Assembly: GCA_910578645.1 (NCBI GenBank) | Contig: CAJTQI010000008.1 | Coordinates: 124,001-188,000, forward strand | Direction of reading: 5' to 3' | DNA from: an uncultured Lachnospiraceae bacterium | Lineage (GTDB): Bacteria; Bacillota; Clostridia; Lachnospirales; Lachnospiraceae | DNA length: 64,000 nt | Part shown: positions 25,708 through 34,458 of the stretch, piece after piece | Position numbering within the stretch: the stretch's first letter is position 1 | Layout: each line of letters begins with the position of its first letter | Position numbers and translations under genes: made by a program | Notes under the pieces: generated by a model | Seen by the model: only the letters and a program-made list of their open reading frames with translations | Database searches by the model: none | What the model was told of the DNA's origin: nothing

Positions 25708-27120
25708 ATGAACCGTAGAATGAAGATTATTGAGGGATACTGCCTGCTCTTTGTAGATTTGGTCAGTATTTCGATTGCGTATATCATAGCTATTTTGCTG
25801 CGTTTCCACAAATTCAGCAGGGTAGACCAGAAGGAATTACATTTTATGGTATTCATTGGTTTCCTGCTGTTTTGCACCATCTACAGTTTCCTTTTCGACT
25901 GGAACAGGGAATTTCTGAGGCGGGGGTTTCTTGTGGAGTTGATAGCGGTTGTCAAATTCAATGTTTTTATGGCGCTGTCGGTTATGTCCTGTCTTTTTAT
26001 TATGCAGCGGGGCGCGGATGTGTCCCGTCTTGTGATGGGATATTTCGTGCTTCTGGATATCCCCATTGTATGGGGCGTGCGGATTGGCATGAAAAGGATG
26101 TTGAGGATGTATTTTACATCCAAGTCCAATATCGTGAAGATTATGATTATCACGAAAGATTCCGTACTTCACAAGACGGTGTTAAAACTAAAGGAAGCGA
26201 TGGATATCAATTATGAAATCGTCGCGCTTGCCTGTGTGGACGCACAGCGCAAGGGCGTGGTCATAGACGGAGTGAAGGTGAATGCAGACGGAAAGGATGT
26301 GCTGGACCTGGCAAGGCAGATGGCGCTTGACGAAGTGTTTATCAACCTGCCGGAGGAGGACAAAGGGTATGTGAAACACATGATATACGATTTGGAGTCC
26401 ATGGGTATTGCCTGTCACTATAATATTGATATCATCGAGCGTCCCCAGAAAGAAGTGCGGGTGGGGTATTTTGCAGGGTACACGGTGGTGACATACTCTA
26501 TCAACCATTTTGATTACAGGAGAATGGCATTCAAACGTCTCATTGATATTGTGGGCGGACTGGTAGGTTGCATCCTGACGGCGGTGGTAACGCCTTTCGT
26601 GGCGCTGGCCATCCGCATCGATTCGCCGGGACCTATTTTCTTCGCCCAGACGAGAATCGGTAAGAACGGGAGACGTTTTAAGATTTATAAATTCCGTTCC
26701 ATGTATATGGATGCGGAGAAGAGGAAGAAAGAACTGGAGAAACAGAACGAAATGCAGGGGCTGATGTTTAAGATGGAGAACGACCCGCGGATTACCAAAG
26801 TGGGAAGGTTTATCCGGAAGACAAGCATCGACGAGCTCCCGCAGTTTTTCAATATTGTCAAAGGAGACATGAGCCTGGTGGGCACAAGACCGCCCACGGA
26901 GGATGAGTTTGAGAAGTATAATTCCCACTACAGGCGCAGGATTAGCATGACGCCAGGGCTTACCGGATTGTGGCAGATTAGCGGGCGCAGCGAGATTGTT
27001 GATTTTGATGAAGTGGTGAAACTTGACTTGGAATATATTGACAACTGGACGCTTGGGTTAGATATCAAAATTCTGTTCCAGACGGTGTGGGTGGTACTCA
27101 CAGGGAAAGGCTCGAAATGA
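25708..27120 (+). CDS. Polyprenyl glycosylphosphotransferase (initiating sugar transferase)
   Basis: A 470-residue enzyme of the WbaP/CpsE class. The N-terminal half has four to five membrane helices and a Rossmann-like domain; the catalytic domain begins KRLIDIVGG (276 on), with the KFRSM motif (328-332), DELPQFFNI (375-383) and GLTGLWQISGR. It transfers a sugar-1-phosphate from a nucleotide sugar to undecaprenyl phosphate, starting a repeat unit. I chose ATG 25708, which has GAGG seven bases upstream and lies behind the promoter. An ATG at 25588 would place the promoter inside the gene. It overlaps the next gene by four bases (ATGA). It is the only initiating enzyme in the window. Confidence 0.93.
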   Translation: MNRRMKIIEGYCLLFVDLVSISIAYIIAILLRFHKFSRVDQKELHFMVFIGFLLFCTIYSFLFDWNREFLRRGFLVELIAVVKFNVFMALSVMSCLFIMQRGADVSRLVMGYFVLLDIPIVWGVRIGMKRMLRMYFTSKSNIVKIMIITKDSVLHKTVLKLKEAMDINYEIVALACVDAQRKGVVIDGVKVNADGKDVLDLARQMALDEVFINLPEEDKGYVKHMIYDLESMGIACHYNIDIIERPQKEVRVGYFAGYTVVTYSINHFDYRRMAFKRLIDIVGGLVGCILTAVVTPFVALAIRIDSPGPIFFAQTRIGKNGRRFKIYKFRSMYMDAEKRKKELEKQNEMQGLMFKMENDPRITKVGRFIRKTSIDELPQFFNIVKGDMSLVGTRPPTEDEFEKYNSHYRRRISMTPGLTGLWQISGRSEIVDFDEVVKLDLEYIDNWTLGLDIKILFQTVWVVLTGKGSK

Positions 27121-28169
27121 TGAAGGATAACAGGTTGAAAGTACTGATGGTCGGCCCGGACAGAAGCGTCCATGGCGGCATCTCGGGCGTAGTGAATAAT
27201 TACTATGACGCCGGACTGGACAGGCTTGTGGATTTATGCTATATCGGTACGATGGTGGAAGGTTCCAAGCCGCGGAAGTTGGTACAGGCAGCGGCGGCAT
27301 ATTTCAGGTTTTTGTGTAAACTTCCGGGGTATGGGATTGTGCATGTCAATATGGCATCCGATTCCAGCTATTACCGGAAGTCTTTTTTCGTGCGGACAGC
27401 CAAGTTTTTTGGCAAAAAAGTGGTGATTCACCAGCATGGCGGAGATTTTCAAGGATTCTATGAGAATGAATTGAGCCATAGGGGCAGGCAGAGCGTAAAG
27501 AGAGTGCTTTCCATGGGGGATGCGTTCCTGGTTCTTGGTCATGCGTGGAAGGATTTCTTCGGTACAATCATAGACGGGGATAAAATCACGGTACTGCCTG
27601 ACGCCATACGGATTCCGGCATGGGAAGAAAAGAATTATGGTGTCCATAAGATTCTCTTTCTCGGACGTCTGTGCAGGGCCAAGGGAATCGGTGAGCTGCT
27701 TGGGGTGATGCCGGAGTTGAAAAAATCGTATCCTGATGTGCACCTGTATCTGGGCGGCATATGGGAAGACAAAGAATTACAGAAAGAGGCTGTCTGTCTT
27801 GGGGATTGTGTGACAGATTTGGGATGGCTCACCGGGGAAGACAAAACACGGTATCTAAAAGAATGCGATATTTTCGTGATGCCATCTTATTTTGAGGGAC
27901 AGTCCGTGTCTGTTTTGGAGGCCATGGCTTATGGATGCGGGATTGTGGCGTCTAAGACCGGAGGAATACCCGATATGATTATCGAGGGTGAAACCGGGCT
28001 TTTTGCTATGCCAAAAGATAAACAGACGCTCAAGGACGCTCTTTTTGAGCTGCTTGCAAAGCCGCAGCTTTGTAAGGTTTTGGGGGCAAATGCGCGCAGG
28101 AAAGCGGAGGCGGAATTTTCAATGGATAGGAATTTAGAGCATCTTCTTGGTATATATGAGGGATTATGA
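27117..28169 (+). CDS. Glycosyltransferase family 4
   Basis: A 350-residue GT-B enzyme: VLMVGPDRSVHGGISGV at the start, GRLCRAKGI in the hinge region, and E-x7-E EGQSVSVLE (260-268) followed by SKTGGIPD. The HGGISG loop differs from the GGAERV loop of the upstream GT4 genes, so the acceptor probably differs. Start at ATG 27117 overlaps the phosphoglycosyl transferase stop; ATG 27120 is equally possible. Its position directly after the initiating enzyme suggests it adds the second sugar. Overlaps the following GT2 by ATGA. Confidence 0.9.
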   Translation: MMKDNRLKVLMVGPDRSVHGGISGVVNNYYDAGLDRLVDLCYIGTMVEGSKPRKLVQAAAAYFRFLCKLPGYGIVHVNMASDSSYYRKSFFVRTAKFFGKKVVIHQHGGDFQGFYENELSHRGRQSVKRVLSMGDAFLVLGHAWKDFFGTIIDGDKITVLPDAIRIPAWEEKNYGVHKILFLGRLCRAKGIGELLGVMPELKKSYPDVHLYLGGIWEDKELQKEAVCLGDCVTDLGWLTGEDKTRYLKECDIFVMPSYFEGQSVSVLEAMAYGCGIVASKTGGIPDMIIEGETGLFAMPKDKQTLKDALFELLAKPQLCKVLGANARRKAEAEFSMDRNLEHLLGIYEGL

Positions 28170-29224
28170 AGCGGTATTTATTAGGCACGACAGGAGCTGA
28201 AATAGAGAATAGTTTAATGGAGAGTCAGATGATGGGCCGTGATTTACCTTTAATCAGTGTCATTGTCCCTGTCTATAATGGGCAGGATTATCTGGAAAAG
28301 TGTATAGAGAGTATCGAGAACCAGACTTACAGGAATCTTGAAGTTATTATCGTCAACGACGGTTCCACGGACGCTACTGGAGCGGTATGTGACAGGCTGC
28401 AGACAGGGTATGCGAATATAAGTGTCATTACGATGGAGGATGAAGGGGTTTCTGCGGCACGGAACAGGGCCATGGATAGAGCTGTGGGGGAACTGGTTAC
28501 TTTCGTGGACGCGGATGACAGGCTGCGTCCGGATATGCTGCAAGTGCTGTATGCGTGTATGGACAAGACGGACAGTGATGTGGCCGGATGCAGCTTTTTT
28601 CCATGGAGCAGTGAGGCAGAATGGGAAAGGGCATTGACGGCTAAGACGTCTGGCAATAGTCGCACTTACCACCGGGAGGATTATTTGCGGGAAGCCATTT
28701 TGAAGGGTAACAGCCGCTGTTGGAGTAAACTTTACCGCAGGAGTGCCCTGGAGAAAGTACATTTCCGGGAAGGGTTGACTATCGGGGAGGATATGCTTTT
28801 TTTGATAGAGATGCTCCCTCATATAAAGCGGATTGCAGAAGTGGATTATCCGGGCTACGGATATTTCCAGAATCCCGGTGGAGCCATTAACCGTGACTTT
28901 ACGCCCCGGTATATGGACCAGATTACCTGTTGGAAACTGGCCAGGGAAGAGGTGGTGCGCATAAACCGGGAGCTAGACGCCAAGGTAAGTGCGCTTCTGA
29001 TAGTAGGTATTATGTTGACGGCAGGGAAGCTGGCTTTCCTGCCGGCGAAAAAAAGGCGGGAATACCGGGAGTATACGGCAATCTGCCATAAAGAGCTGAA
29101 AGAAGCCGTGAAGGTTTCCGGGGCATATGCAGGGTTATCTGTAGGGTATCGGATAAAAGCGGGGCTCTTTTTATGCTGTCCGGGGTGTTATGTGTGGTTG
29201 TATCATTTTCATAAGAAAAGTTAA
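28166..29224 (+). CDS. Glycosyltransferase family 2
   Basis: A 352-residue GT-A enzyme with ISVIVPVYNGQDYL (30 on), VNDGSTDATG (63-72) and the DXD motif DADD (115-118). The catalytic-side TIGEDMLFLIEM block, common in capsule GT2 enzymes, is also visible. About 28 N-terminal residues precede the fold and may be partly untranslated, but the ATG at 28166 overlaps the previous stop as ATGA, which supports it; ATG at 28217 is the alternative. One hydrophobic stretch near the C terminus may bind the membrane. Sugar specificity unknown. Confidence 0.9.
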   Translation: MKRYLLGTTGAEIENSLMESQMMGRDLPLISVIVPVYNGQDYLEKCIESIENQTYRNLEVIIVNDGSTDATGAVCDRLQTGYANISVITMEDEGVSAARNRAMDRAVGELVTFVDADDRLRPDMLQVLYACMDKTDSDVAGCSFFPWSSEAEWERALTAKTSGNSRTYHREDYLREAILKGNSRCWSKLYRRSALEKVHFREGLTIGEDMLFLIEMLPHIKRIAEVDYPGYGYFQNPGGAINRDFTPRYMDQITCWKLAREEVVRINRELDAKVSALLIVGIMLTAGKLAFLPAKKRREYREYTAICHKELKEAVKVSGAYAGLSVGYRIKAGLFLCCPGCYVWLYHFHKKS

Positions 29225-29259
29225 GAGGGATACAATGGAAAAGCAAAATCAATTCATAA

Positions 29260-29288
29260 ATGACAGAGCGGAAGATAAATGATACAAT
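29260..29288 (+). promoter_or_regulatory. Candidate sigma-A promoter before the second fucosyltransferase
   Basis: ATGACA (29260-29265, one mismatch to consensus), 17-base spacer, TACAAT (29283-29288, one mismatch) with TG at 29280-29281, an extended -10. It lies in a 119-base gap, about 55 bases before the GT11 start, and is the best-looking promoter in the window. Confidence 0.6.
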
Positions 29289-29343
29289 GTCCAGGGGGAT
29301 AAGAGACGAATAATCGCAAACCATGTAAGAATGAGGGAGCCAT

Positions 29344-30270
29344 ATGGTAATTGTCAGAGCGATGGGCGGGTTGGGCAACCAACTGCAGCAGTATGCGCTA
29401 TACAGGAAATTGGAATATATGGGCAAAGATGCCCGTCTGGATACTTCTTGGTTCCATAACGAGGCTTTGCAGGCAAATATGCCTGCGGGCAGGGAATTGG
29501 AACTTGATTACTTGAATTTGCCGCCCTATAAGGTGGCGTCCGAGGCTGAAATTTGTGCGCTCCTGGGCAGGCTTTGGGAAGAACCGGAGCATATTGGGGC
29601 CAAGATAAAACGGAAATTATGTCCTGCTACAAATCTTGCTTTTGAGGAGAACGGGCTGTATCATCCCCAGATTTTGTCGATGGAGAATAAATATCTGGTA
29701 GGATATTGGGCCTGTGAGAAATACTATGGGGATATTTTAGATACTTTGCGGGAAGACATCTCTTTTCCCAAATGTAGTGACGGCGTCTTACAGAGGCGCA
29801 ATGAGGAGATGTCCCGGCAGATGGAAGAGACAATGTCTGTCAGCGTGCATATCCGCAGAGGAGATTATCTGGATGAAATCAACAGAGGGCTTTTTGGGGG
29901 GATTTGTACGGAGGCGTACTACCACAAAGCGATAACGTATATGAAAGAAAGAGTTCCGGGAGCCAGGTTTTATTTTTTTTCGGATGATGTTTCCTATGTG
30001 CGGGAACATTACCAGGGGGAGGAATACCAGGTAATTGACTGGAATCATGGAAGGGACAGTTTTTACGATATGATGCTCATGAGTCGGTGCAGGCATAATA
30101 TTTGTGCCAACAGCACGTTTAGTTTCTGGGGCGCCAGGCTGAACGCCCATAGGGATAAGATTATGATACGTCCGTCCATCCACAAGAATACGCAGGTGTG
30201 CGTACCGGAGCAGATGAAAGAACTGTGGACGGGATGGATACTTGTTACACCCCAGGGGGGATTTGCGTGA
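29344..30270 (+). CDS. Alpha-1,2-fucosyltransferase-like (GT11)
   Basis: A 308-residue GT11 protein: RAMGGLGNQLQQYA near the start, HIRRGDY (169-175), GGICTEAYY, and ANSTFSFWGARLN near the end. It keeps the complete HxRRxDY motif, unlike the GT11-like protein at 18995, and resembles the one at 16159, including GGICTxAYY. It should transfer fucose, or a related 6-deoxyhexose, from its GDP donor. GAGGGAG precedes the ATG. It follows a good promoter candidate, and its last codons overlap the first arm of a hairpin array. Confidence 0.9.
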   Translation: MVIVRAMGGLGNQLQQYALYRKLEYMGKDARLDTSWFHNEALQANMPAGRELELDYLNLPPYKVASEAEICALLGRLWEEPEHIGAKIKRKLCPATNLAFEENGLYHPQILSMENKYLVGYWACEKYYGDILDTLREDISFPKCSDGVLQRRNEEMSRQMEETMSVSVHIRRGDYLDEINRGLFGGICTEAYYHKAITYMKERVPGARFYFFSDDVSYVREHYQGEEYQVIDWNHGRDSFYDMMLMSRCRHNICANSTFSFWGARLNAHRDKIMIRPSIHKNTQVCVPEQMKELWTGWILVTPQGGFA

Positions 30271-30424
30271 GAAGAACTTCTAATCACTCGCAGCAATGTC
30301 TGCTTCGCGAAGAAGTACTAAGTCTGCTATGCAGACTTTTCTCACGCCAGAGAATGCCCAAGAGCAGGGCATTCTCCCAGACAAGCTTGCTTGTCTTTGG
30401 ATTTGTGATTCCGCAAAGTGGAAT
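30265..30424 (+). repeat. Array of consecutive hairpins between two glycosyltransferase genes
   Basis: At least five perfect stems follow one another: CTTCGCGAAG (30303-30312); AGTCTGC/GCAGACT (30321-30327, 30331-30337); AGAATGCCC/GGGCATTCT (30351-30359, 30367-30375); AGACAAGC/GCTTGTCT (30379-30386, 30389-30396); ATTCC/GGAAT (30408-30412, 30420-30424). An outer pair GCGTGAGAA/TTCTCACGC (30265-30273, 30339-30347) encloses the first two. The array fills the whole gap between GT11 and GT2. No stem is followed by a T run, so a simple terminator is unlikely. It may be a mobile multi-hairpin repeat or an mRNA-processing element. Confidence 0.6.
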
Positions 30425-30442
30425 TATGGAGGTTAATGGGAA

Positions 30443-31486
30443 GTGAAACGAAATGATAAAATCAGCGTAATCGTTCCGGTTTATAATAAAAAGAATTATG
30501 TGGCGCAGTGTGTCGACAGTATTTTGGCACAGACTTACAGGAACATAGAGCTTTTGCTCGTGGATGACGGCTCCACAGACGGCAGCGGCGGTATCTGTGA
30601 TGCATATGCGGATAAGGATGAGCGTGTCCGGGTGTTCCATCAGAAAAACGGCGGACCGACTGCGGCGGTGATGACCGGGCTGCGGGAAGCTTCGGGGGAT
30701 TACTACACCTTTGTTGACAGTGACGATTATGTGAGTGAGGATATGTTGCAGAAGATGGCGGATTGTCTCGTGGGGAAGAAGGGTGAGATTGTCTGTTGTA
30801 ACCATGTGCTTGAGAAACGCAGGGAGACGGTCCCGGTTATACAGCCTCTTGAGCCGGGGCTGTATGAGGGCAGCAGGCTTGAGCAGGAGATTAAGGACAA
30901 GCTTCTTGGCAGGGAAGACAGGATAATCCCCATGTCCCGCTGCATGAAGCTATGTGAGAAATCGGTGTTTGAGGGTAACGAGAAATATTATGACGTGAAA
31001 CTGCGCATGGGGGATGATTTTAACTTGATATATCCGGCGCTCCTTGGGGCAAGCAGGGTCGTGGTCATGGAGGGCGCGTTGTTTTATCATTACCGGTATG
31101 TGGAAGATTCTATTGTGCATTGCTATGACCCCCATAACGCGGAAAGCGTGGAAGGATGGTACAAGGCAATCCGGAGAATCATCCATGAAAAGAAGGTTCC
31201 TGACGGTGAGAAAAAGCTTGACAGGGAATACTGTTATATGATGATGTATGTAATGAAGAATGAGCTTCGGAATCCGGGCAAGGACTATATACGGAAAATA
31301 CAGCGTATTTTTATGGAGCCCAAGACGCGCAAAAGGATTACCAGTACACCGCTTTGCGTAAAGAGCAGGTCAAATGCGTTGTTGTATCTGGGGATGCAGT
31401 ATCCGAACAAGGGGCTTCTGCGCATCCTCAGGATGATTGTGAAGCAGCATGACCGGACGGGAAACCGGTACAGGAAGTCTCGGTAG
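30443..31486 (+). CDS. Glycosyltransferase family 2
   Basis: A 347-residue GT-A enzyme: ISVIVPVYNKKNYV (7-20), VDDGSTDGSG (40-49), DXD motif DSDD (92-95), then a basic C-terminal half. The start is a GTG with GGAGG ten bases upstream, right after the hairpin array. An ATG seven bases earlier is out of frame. It probably adds a hexose or hexosamine on the cytoplasmic face. The FHQKNGGPTAAVMTG stretch replaces the more usual QxNxGxSxARNxG, so it belongs to a slightly different GT2 branch from the enzymes at 14937 and 28166. Confidence 0.88.
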   Translation: MKRNDKISVIVPVYNKKNYVAQCVDSILAQTYRNIELLLVDDGSTDGSGGICDAYADKDERVRVFHQKNGGPTAAVMTGLREASGDYYTFVDSDDYVSEDMLQKMADCLVGKKGEIVCCNHVLEKRRETVPVIQPLEPGLYEGSRLEQEIKDKLLGREDRIIPMSRCMKLCEKSVFEGNEKYYDVKLRMGDDFNLIYPALLGASRVVVMEGALFYHYRYVEDSIVHCYDPHNAESVEGWYKAIRRIIHEKKVPDGEKKLDREYCYMMMYVMKNELRNPGKDYIRKIQRIFMEPKTRKRITSTPLCVKSRSNALLYLGMQYPNKGLLRILRMIVKQHDRTGNRYRKSR

Positions 31487-31549
31487 ATAAAAAGACAGAG
31501 CATAATATACCGGATAAAGGAAAGAGGATAAGGAAGGTATGACAGTAAA

Positions 31550-32734
31550 ATGAACAATCGGATAGTGATGTATTTACATGGGGGCAGCGGCAACCATGGC
31601 TGTGAGGCGATTATAAACAGCACTTGCCATATGATAGAGGAGATTCCGAAACTTCTTGTGACGAACAGTGAGGAGGAGGACCGTTTTTATTCTTTAAAAT
31701 ATTTGTGCGATATTTTACAGGAGCGTAAGATTGCGGAGCATTTTTTTGCTCATGTATGGTACTACGTATGGCGTGCGGTATTTCATGACCCGGAGTCTTT
31801 CATGCGGTATCGTTTCCGGAAGGTTCTTGGCAAGAACAAGGCGCCTATGTACATTTCTACAGGTGGTGACATGTACTGTTATGAGCTCTCCAAAAAGGAG
31901 GCCATCGTGGCCAACAGAACTTTTTGCAGGACGGGGGCCAAGACGGTGCTTTGGGGATGCTCCATAGAGCCGGAGCTTTTAGAAGAGCCGGAAGTGGTTG
32001 AGGACATGAAGCGTTATGCACTCATTACCCCCAGGGAATCCATCACGGAGACGGCTCTTAAAAAAGCCGGAGTGACAGAGAATGTGAAGATGTTCCCGGA
32101 CCCGGCGTTTGCGCTTAAACCGGAGAAGACGAAACTGCCGGGGGGATTTATAAAGGGCAAGACCATTGGCATCAATATCAGCCCTATGATTGTCCGGCAT
32201 GAGAAAGTGGCGGGCATTACCCTTGCCAATTACAGAAAGTTGATTGACCATATTTTACAGACCACGGATAACAGCGTGGCTTTGATACCCCACGTGAAAT
32301 GGAACTACAACGATGACAGGCTGACGTTAAAGGAGCTCTACAGAGGATATGAGGGCAATGCGAGAGTCCTTATTTTTCCGGATATGTCCTGCCAGCAGAT
32401 TAAATATATTATCTCCGGGTGCAGGGCTTTTATCGGGGCGAGGACACATGCCACCATCGCGGCGTACTCCTCCTGTGTACCTACGCTTGTGGTAGGATAT
32501 TCCGTAAAGGCACGGGGGATTGCCAGGGATTTGTTCGGGAGTGAGGAGCACTACGTCCTGCCAGTGCAGACATTGGAAAACCCGGAAGAACTGATTCAGG
32601 CGTATGACTGGATAATGGGAAGGGAAAAAGAGATTCGGCAACGGTTACAAAAATATATGCCGCAGTACTGCGCGCAGGCGAAAGCGGCGGGGGATGAACT
32701 GCGTAAGTTATGGGAAGGCTGCGCCAAGAACTAA
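31550..32734 (+). CDS. Polysaccharide pyruvyl transferase family protein
   Basis: A 394-residue soluble protein. The start RIVMYLHGGSGNHGCEAI is the Gly-rich, GT-B-like first strand of PF04230, LWGCSIEPE and TPRESITETAL (R-E-S) lie in the middle, and the C-terminal GARTHATIAAYSSCVPTL is the family hallmark. Members (CsaB, WcaK, AmsJ, EpsO) add a pyruvate ketal from phosphoenolpyruvate to a sugar, making the polymer acidic; some homologues instead act as sulfatase-like or nitrite-reductase-like proteins of unclear role. Here it precedes the Wzx flippase, so pyruvylation of the lipid-linked repeat unit before export is likely. Confidence 0.85.
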   Translation: MNNRIVMYLHGGSGNHGCEAIINSTCHMIEEIPKLLVTNSEEEDRFYSLKYLCDILQERKIAEHFFAHVWYYVWRAVFHDPESFMRYRFRKVLGKNKAPMYISTGGDMYCYELSKKEAIVANRTFCRTGAKTVLWGCSIEPELLEEPEVVEDMKRYALITPRESITETALKKAGVTENVKMFPDPAFALKPEKTKLPGGFIKGKTIGINISPMIVRHEKVAGITLANYRKLIDHILQTTDNSVALIPHVKWNYNDDRLTLKELYRGYEGNARVLIFPDMSCQQIKYIISGCRAFIGARTHATIAAYSSCVPTLVVGYSVKARGIARDLFGSEEHYVLPVQTLENPEELIQAYDWIMGREKEIRQRLQKYMPQYCAQAKAAGDELRKLWEGCAKN

Positions 32735-32738
32735 TGTG

Positions 32739-32760
32739 TTGACATATTCATTTTCGGGCA
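32739..32760 (+). promoter_or_regulatory. TTGACATATT block shared with 56649-56670
   Basis: Begins with a perfect -35 hexamer TTGACA and continues TATTCATTTTCGGGCAA. The same block, 19 of 22 bases identical, lies at 56649-56670. No good -10 follows at either site (17 bases on: GGCATT here). It lies in the 122-base gap before the Wzx gene. It may be a promoter with an activator-dependent -10, or a remnant of duplicated intergenic DNA. Confidence 0.3.
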
Positions 32761-32856
32761 AGGCATTTCAGGAAAAGATGAATGGCGCGGTACTTTTGAA
32801 ACGGTTATGCGCCGCCGGAAAAGCCAAAATATCCGGTGAATGGGAGAAAAGGCGGG

Positions 32857-34404
32857 ATGGGCAGAGTCAGGCAGGCGGGGAAAAATATTTTCTTCGGCTA
32901 TATCAGCAATTTCATTATCATGATTATGGGGCTTATCCAGCGAACTGTTTTTATTATGGTGCTGGACAGGGCATTGCTTGGCGTAAATTCTCTGTATACG
33001 GATATTTTAAGTATGCTGTCCTTGGCAGAGCTTGGTATCGGAAGCGCACTGAACTACAGTCTTTACAAGCCGGTAGCCCGCAATGATATAGAGAAAATTA
33101 AGTCTTATATGAGGCTCTATAAAAAGGCGTACCTGGCGATTGCGGGTGTCATTACGGTAATCGGCCTTGGGATGGTTCCCTTTTTACCGTATCTGATTAA
33201 GGACAGTGGAGGAATATCGGAAACAGACTTGATTTTGTATTACCTGATTTTCCTTTTTAACACGGTTAGCACGTATTTCGTGTCCTATAAATATAGCCTG
33301 GTGAACGCGCAGCAGCGCAATTATATCCAGACGAATATCACCACGGTTACGAAAATTGTCACAGTCCTTGTACAGATTGTGATGTTACTTGCGACGAAGA
33401 ATTTTTTATTGTTCTTGCTGTCACAGTCGGCGGTGGAGCTGACTCAGAAAATATTTGCGAACCGTTATCTGAATAAGCTGTATCCATATCTGCAGGATAA
33501 GGACGTACACAAACTTGACAAAAAAGAGACGGCGGTTGTGGCGGACAAGACCAAGGCGTTGATGTTTCACAAGATTGGGGATGTGGCCAGACTGTCAACG
33601 GACAGCATTATTATCACCTATTTCATGAATGTGGACTGGGTAGGGGTAGTTGGCAATTATATGCAGATTATTACCTATGCCACCAACTATATCAGCGTGA
33701 TTTTTAATTCCGTGATTTCGGGCTTCGGCAATCTGGTCGCCACTGAATCGAAGGAGAAGCAGTATGCCATGTTCCGGGTATACCGTTTCTTCGCCTGTTG
33801 GTTGTACGGATTTGCGGCGGTGGGGTTTTGGCTACTTTTGACGCCGCTTGTCACGGGAATATGGCTTGATGATAGCTGGAAGCTAGGACAGGGTGTGCTG
33901 GCTTTGATTTTGGTAGACTTTTATTTTAAGGGCGGCAGGGTCGTCCTGGTGAATTTCAAGATTGCCGCGGGCATATTTGAACAGGATAAATATTTGTCCC
34001 TGATTCAAGGGGCGGTCAACCTGGTTTTGTCGGTGGTGGGCATCCAGTATATCGGTCTTGCCGGTGTGTATGTGGGTACGGTAGTGTCCGGCGTGATGGC
34101 GAACCTGATTCAGCCTGTGATTGTATACAGGGATTGTTTCGGCCGCAGTGCGTGGAGCTATTTTCTGGATTCTTTGAAATATATCGGGACAATTATAGGG
34201 GTTGTTGTCCTGATGGTTCCGGTAAAATCCGTTATATTGTCACAGGTCAATATCCGGACGTTTATTTTTATGGGACTTATTGTTTCGGTTGTTTATAATG
34301 TAGTTTTCCTCCTGCTTTTTCATAGGACGAAAGAGTTTGGGTATCTGTGGACATTGGTTTCGGGGAAACTGCCGTTTTTGTGTAAACCTGGCAGGAAAAA
34401 TTGA
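32857..34404 (+). CDS. Wzx-like oligosaccharide flippase (MATE/PST superfamily)
   Basis: A 515-residue protein with 12-14 membrane helices. The N-terminal NIFFGYISNFIIMIMGLIQR and the LGVNSLYTDILSMLSLAELG segment are characteristic of Gram-positive Wzx/PST flippases such as CpsJ. It would move undecaprenyl-PP-linked repeat units to the outer face for the Wzy polymerase. Start chosen at ATG 32857 with AAAGG just upstream; a GTG 21 bases earlier is possible. It is the only MATE-type flippase here, in contrast with three ABC flippases, and lies in the same run as the initiating transferase and the second polymerase. Confidence 0.92.
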   Translation: MGRVRQAGKNIFFGYISNFIIMIMGLIQRTVFIMVLDRALLGVNSLYTDILSMLSLAELGIGSALNYSLYKPVARNDIEKIKSYMRLYKKAYLAIAGVITVIGLGMVPFLPYLIKDSGGISETDLILYYLIFLFNTVSTYFVSYKYSLVNAQQRNYIQTNITTVTKIVTVLVQIVMLLATKNFLLFLLSQSAVELTQKIFANRYLNKLYPYLQDKDVHKLDKKETAVVADKTKALMFHKIGDVARLSTDSIIITYFMNVDWVGVVGNYMQIITYATNYISVIFNSVISGFGNLVATESKEKQYAMFRVYRFFACWLYGFAAVGFWLLLTPLVTGIWLDDSWKLGQGVLALILVDFYFKGGRVVLVNFKIAAGIFEQDKYLSLIQGAVNLVLSVVGIQYIGLAGVYVGTVVSGVMANLIQPVIVYRDCFGRSAWSYFLDSLKYIGTIIGVVVLMVPVKSVILSQVNIRTFIFMGLIVSVVYNVVFLLLFHRTKEFGYLWTLVSGKLPFLCKPGRKN

Positions 34405-34458
34405 AAAAAACCAATGATTTAGCAGGCAGGATGGCACGAAAGAAAGGTACGGACAGTC

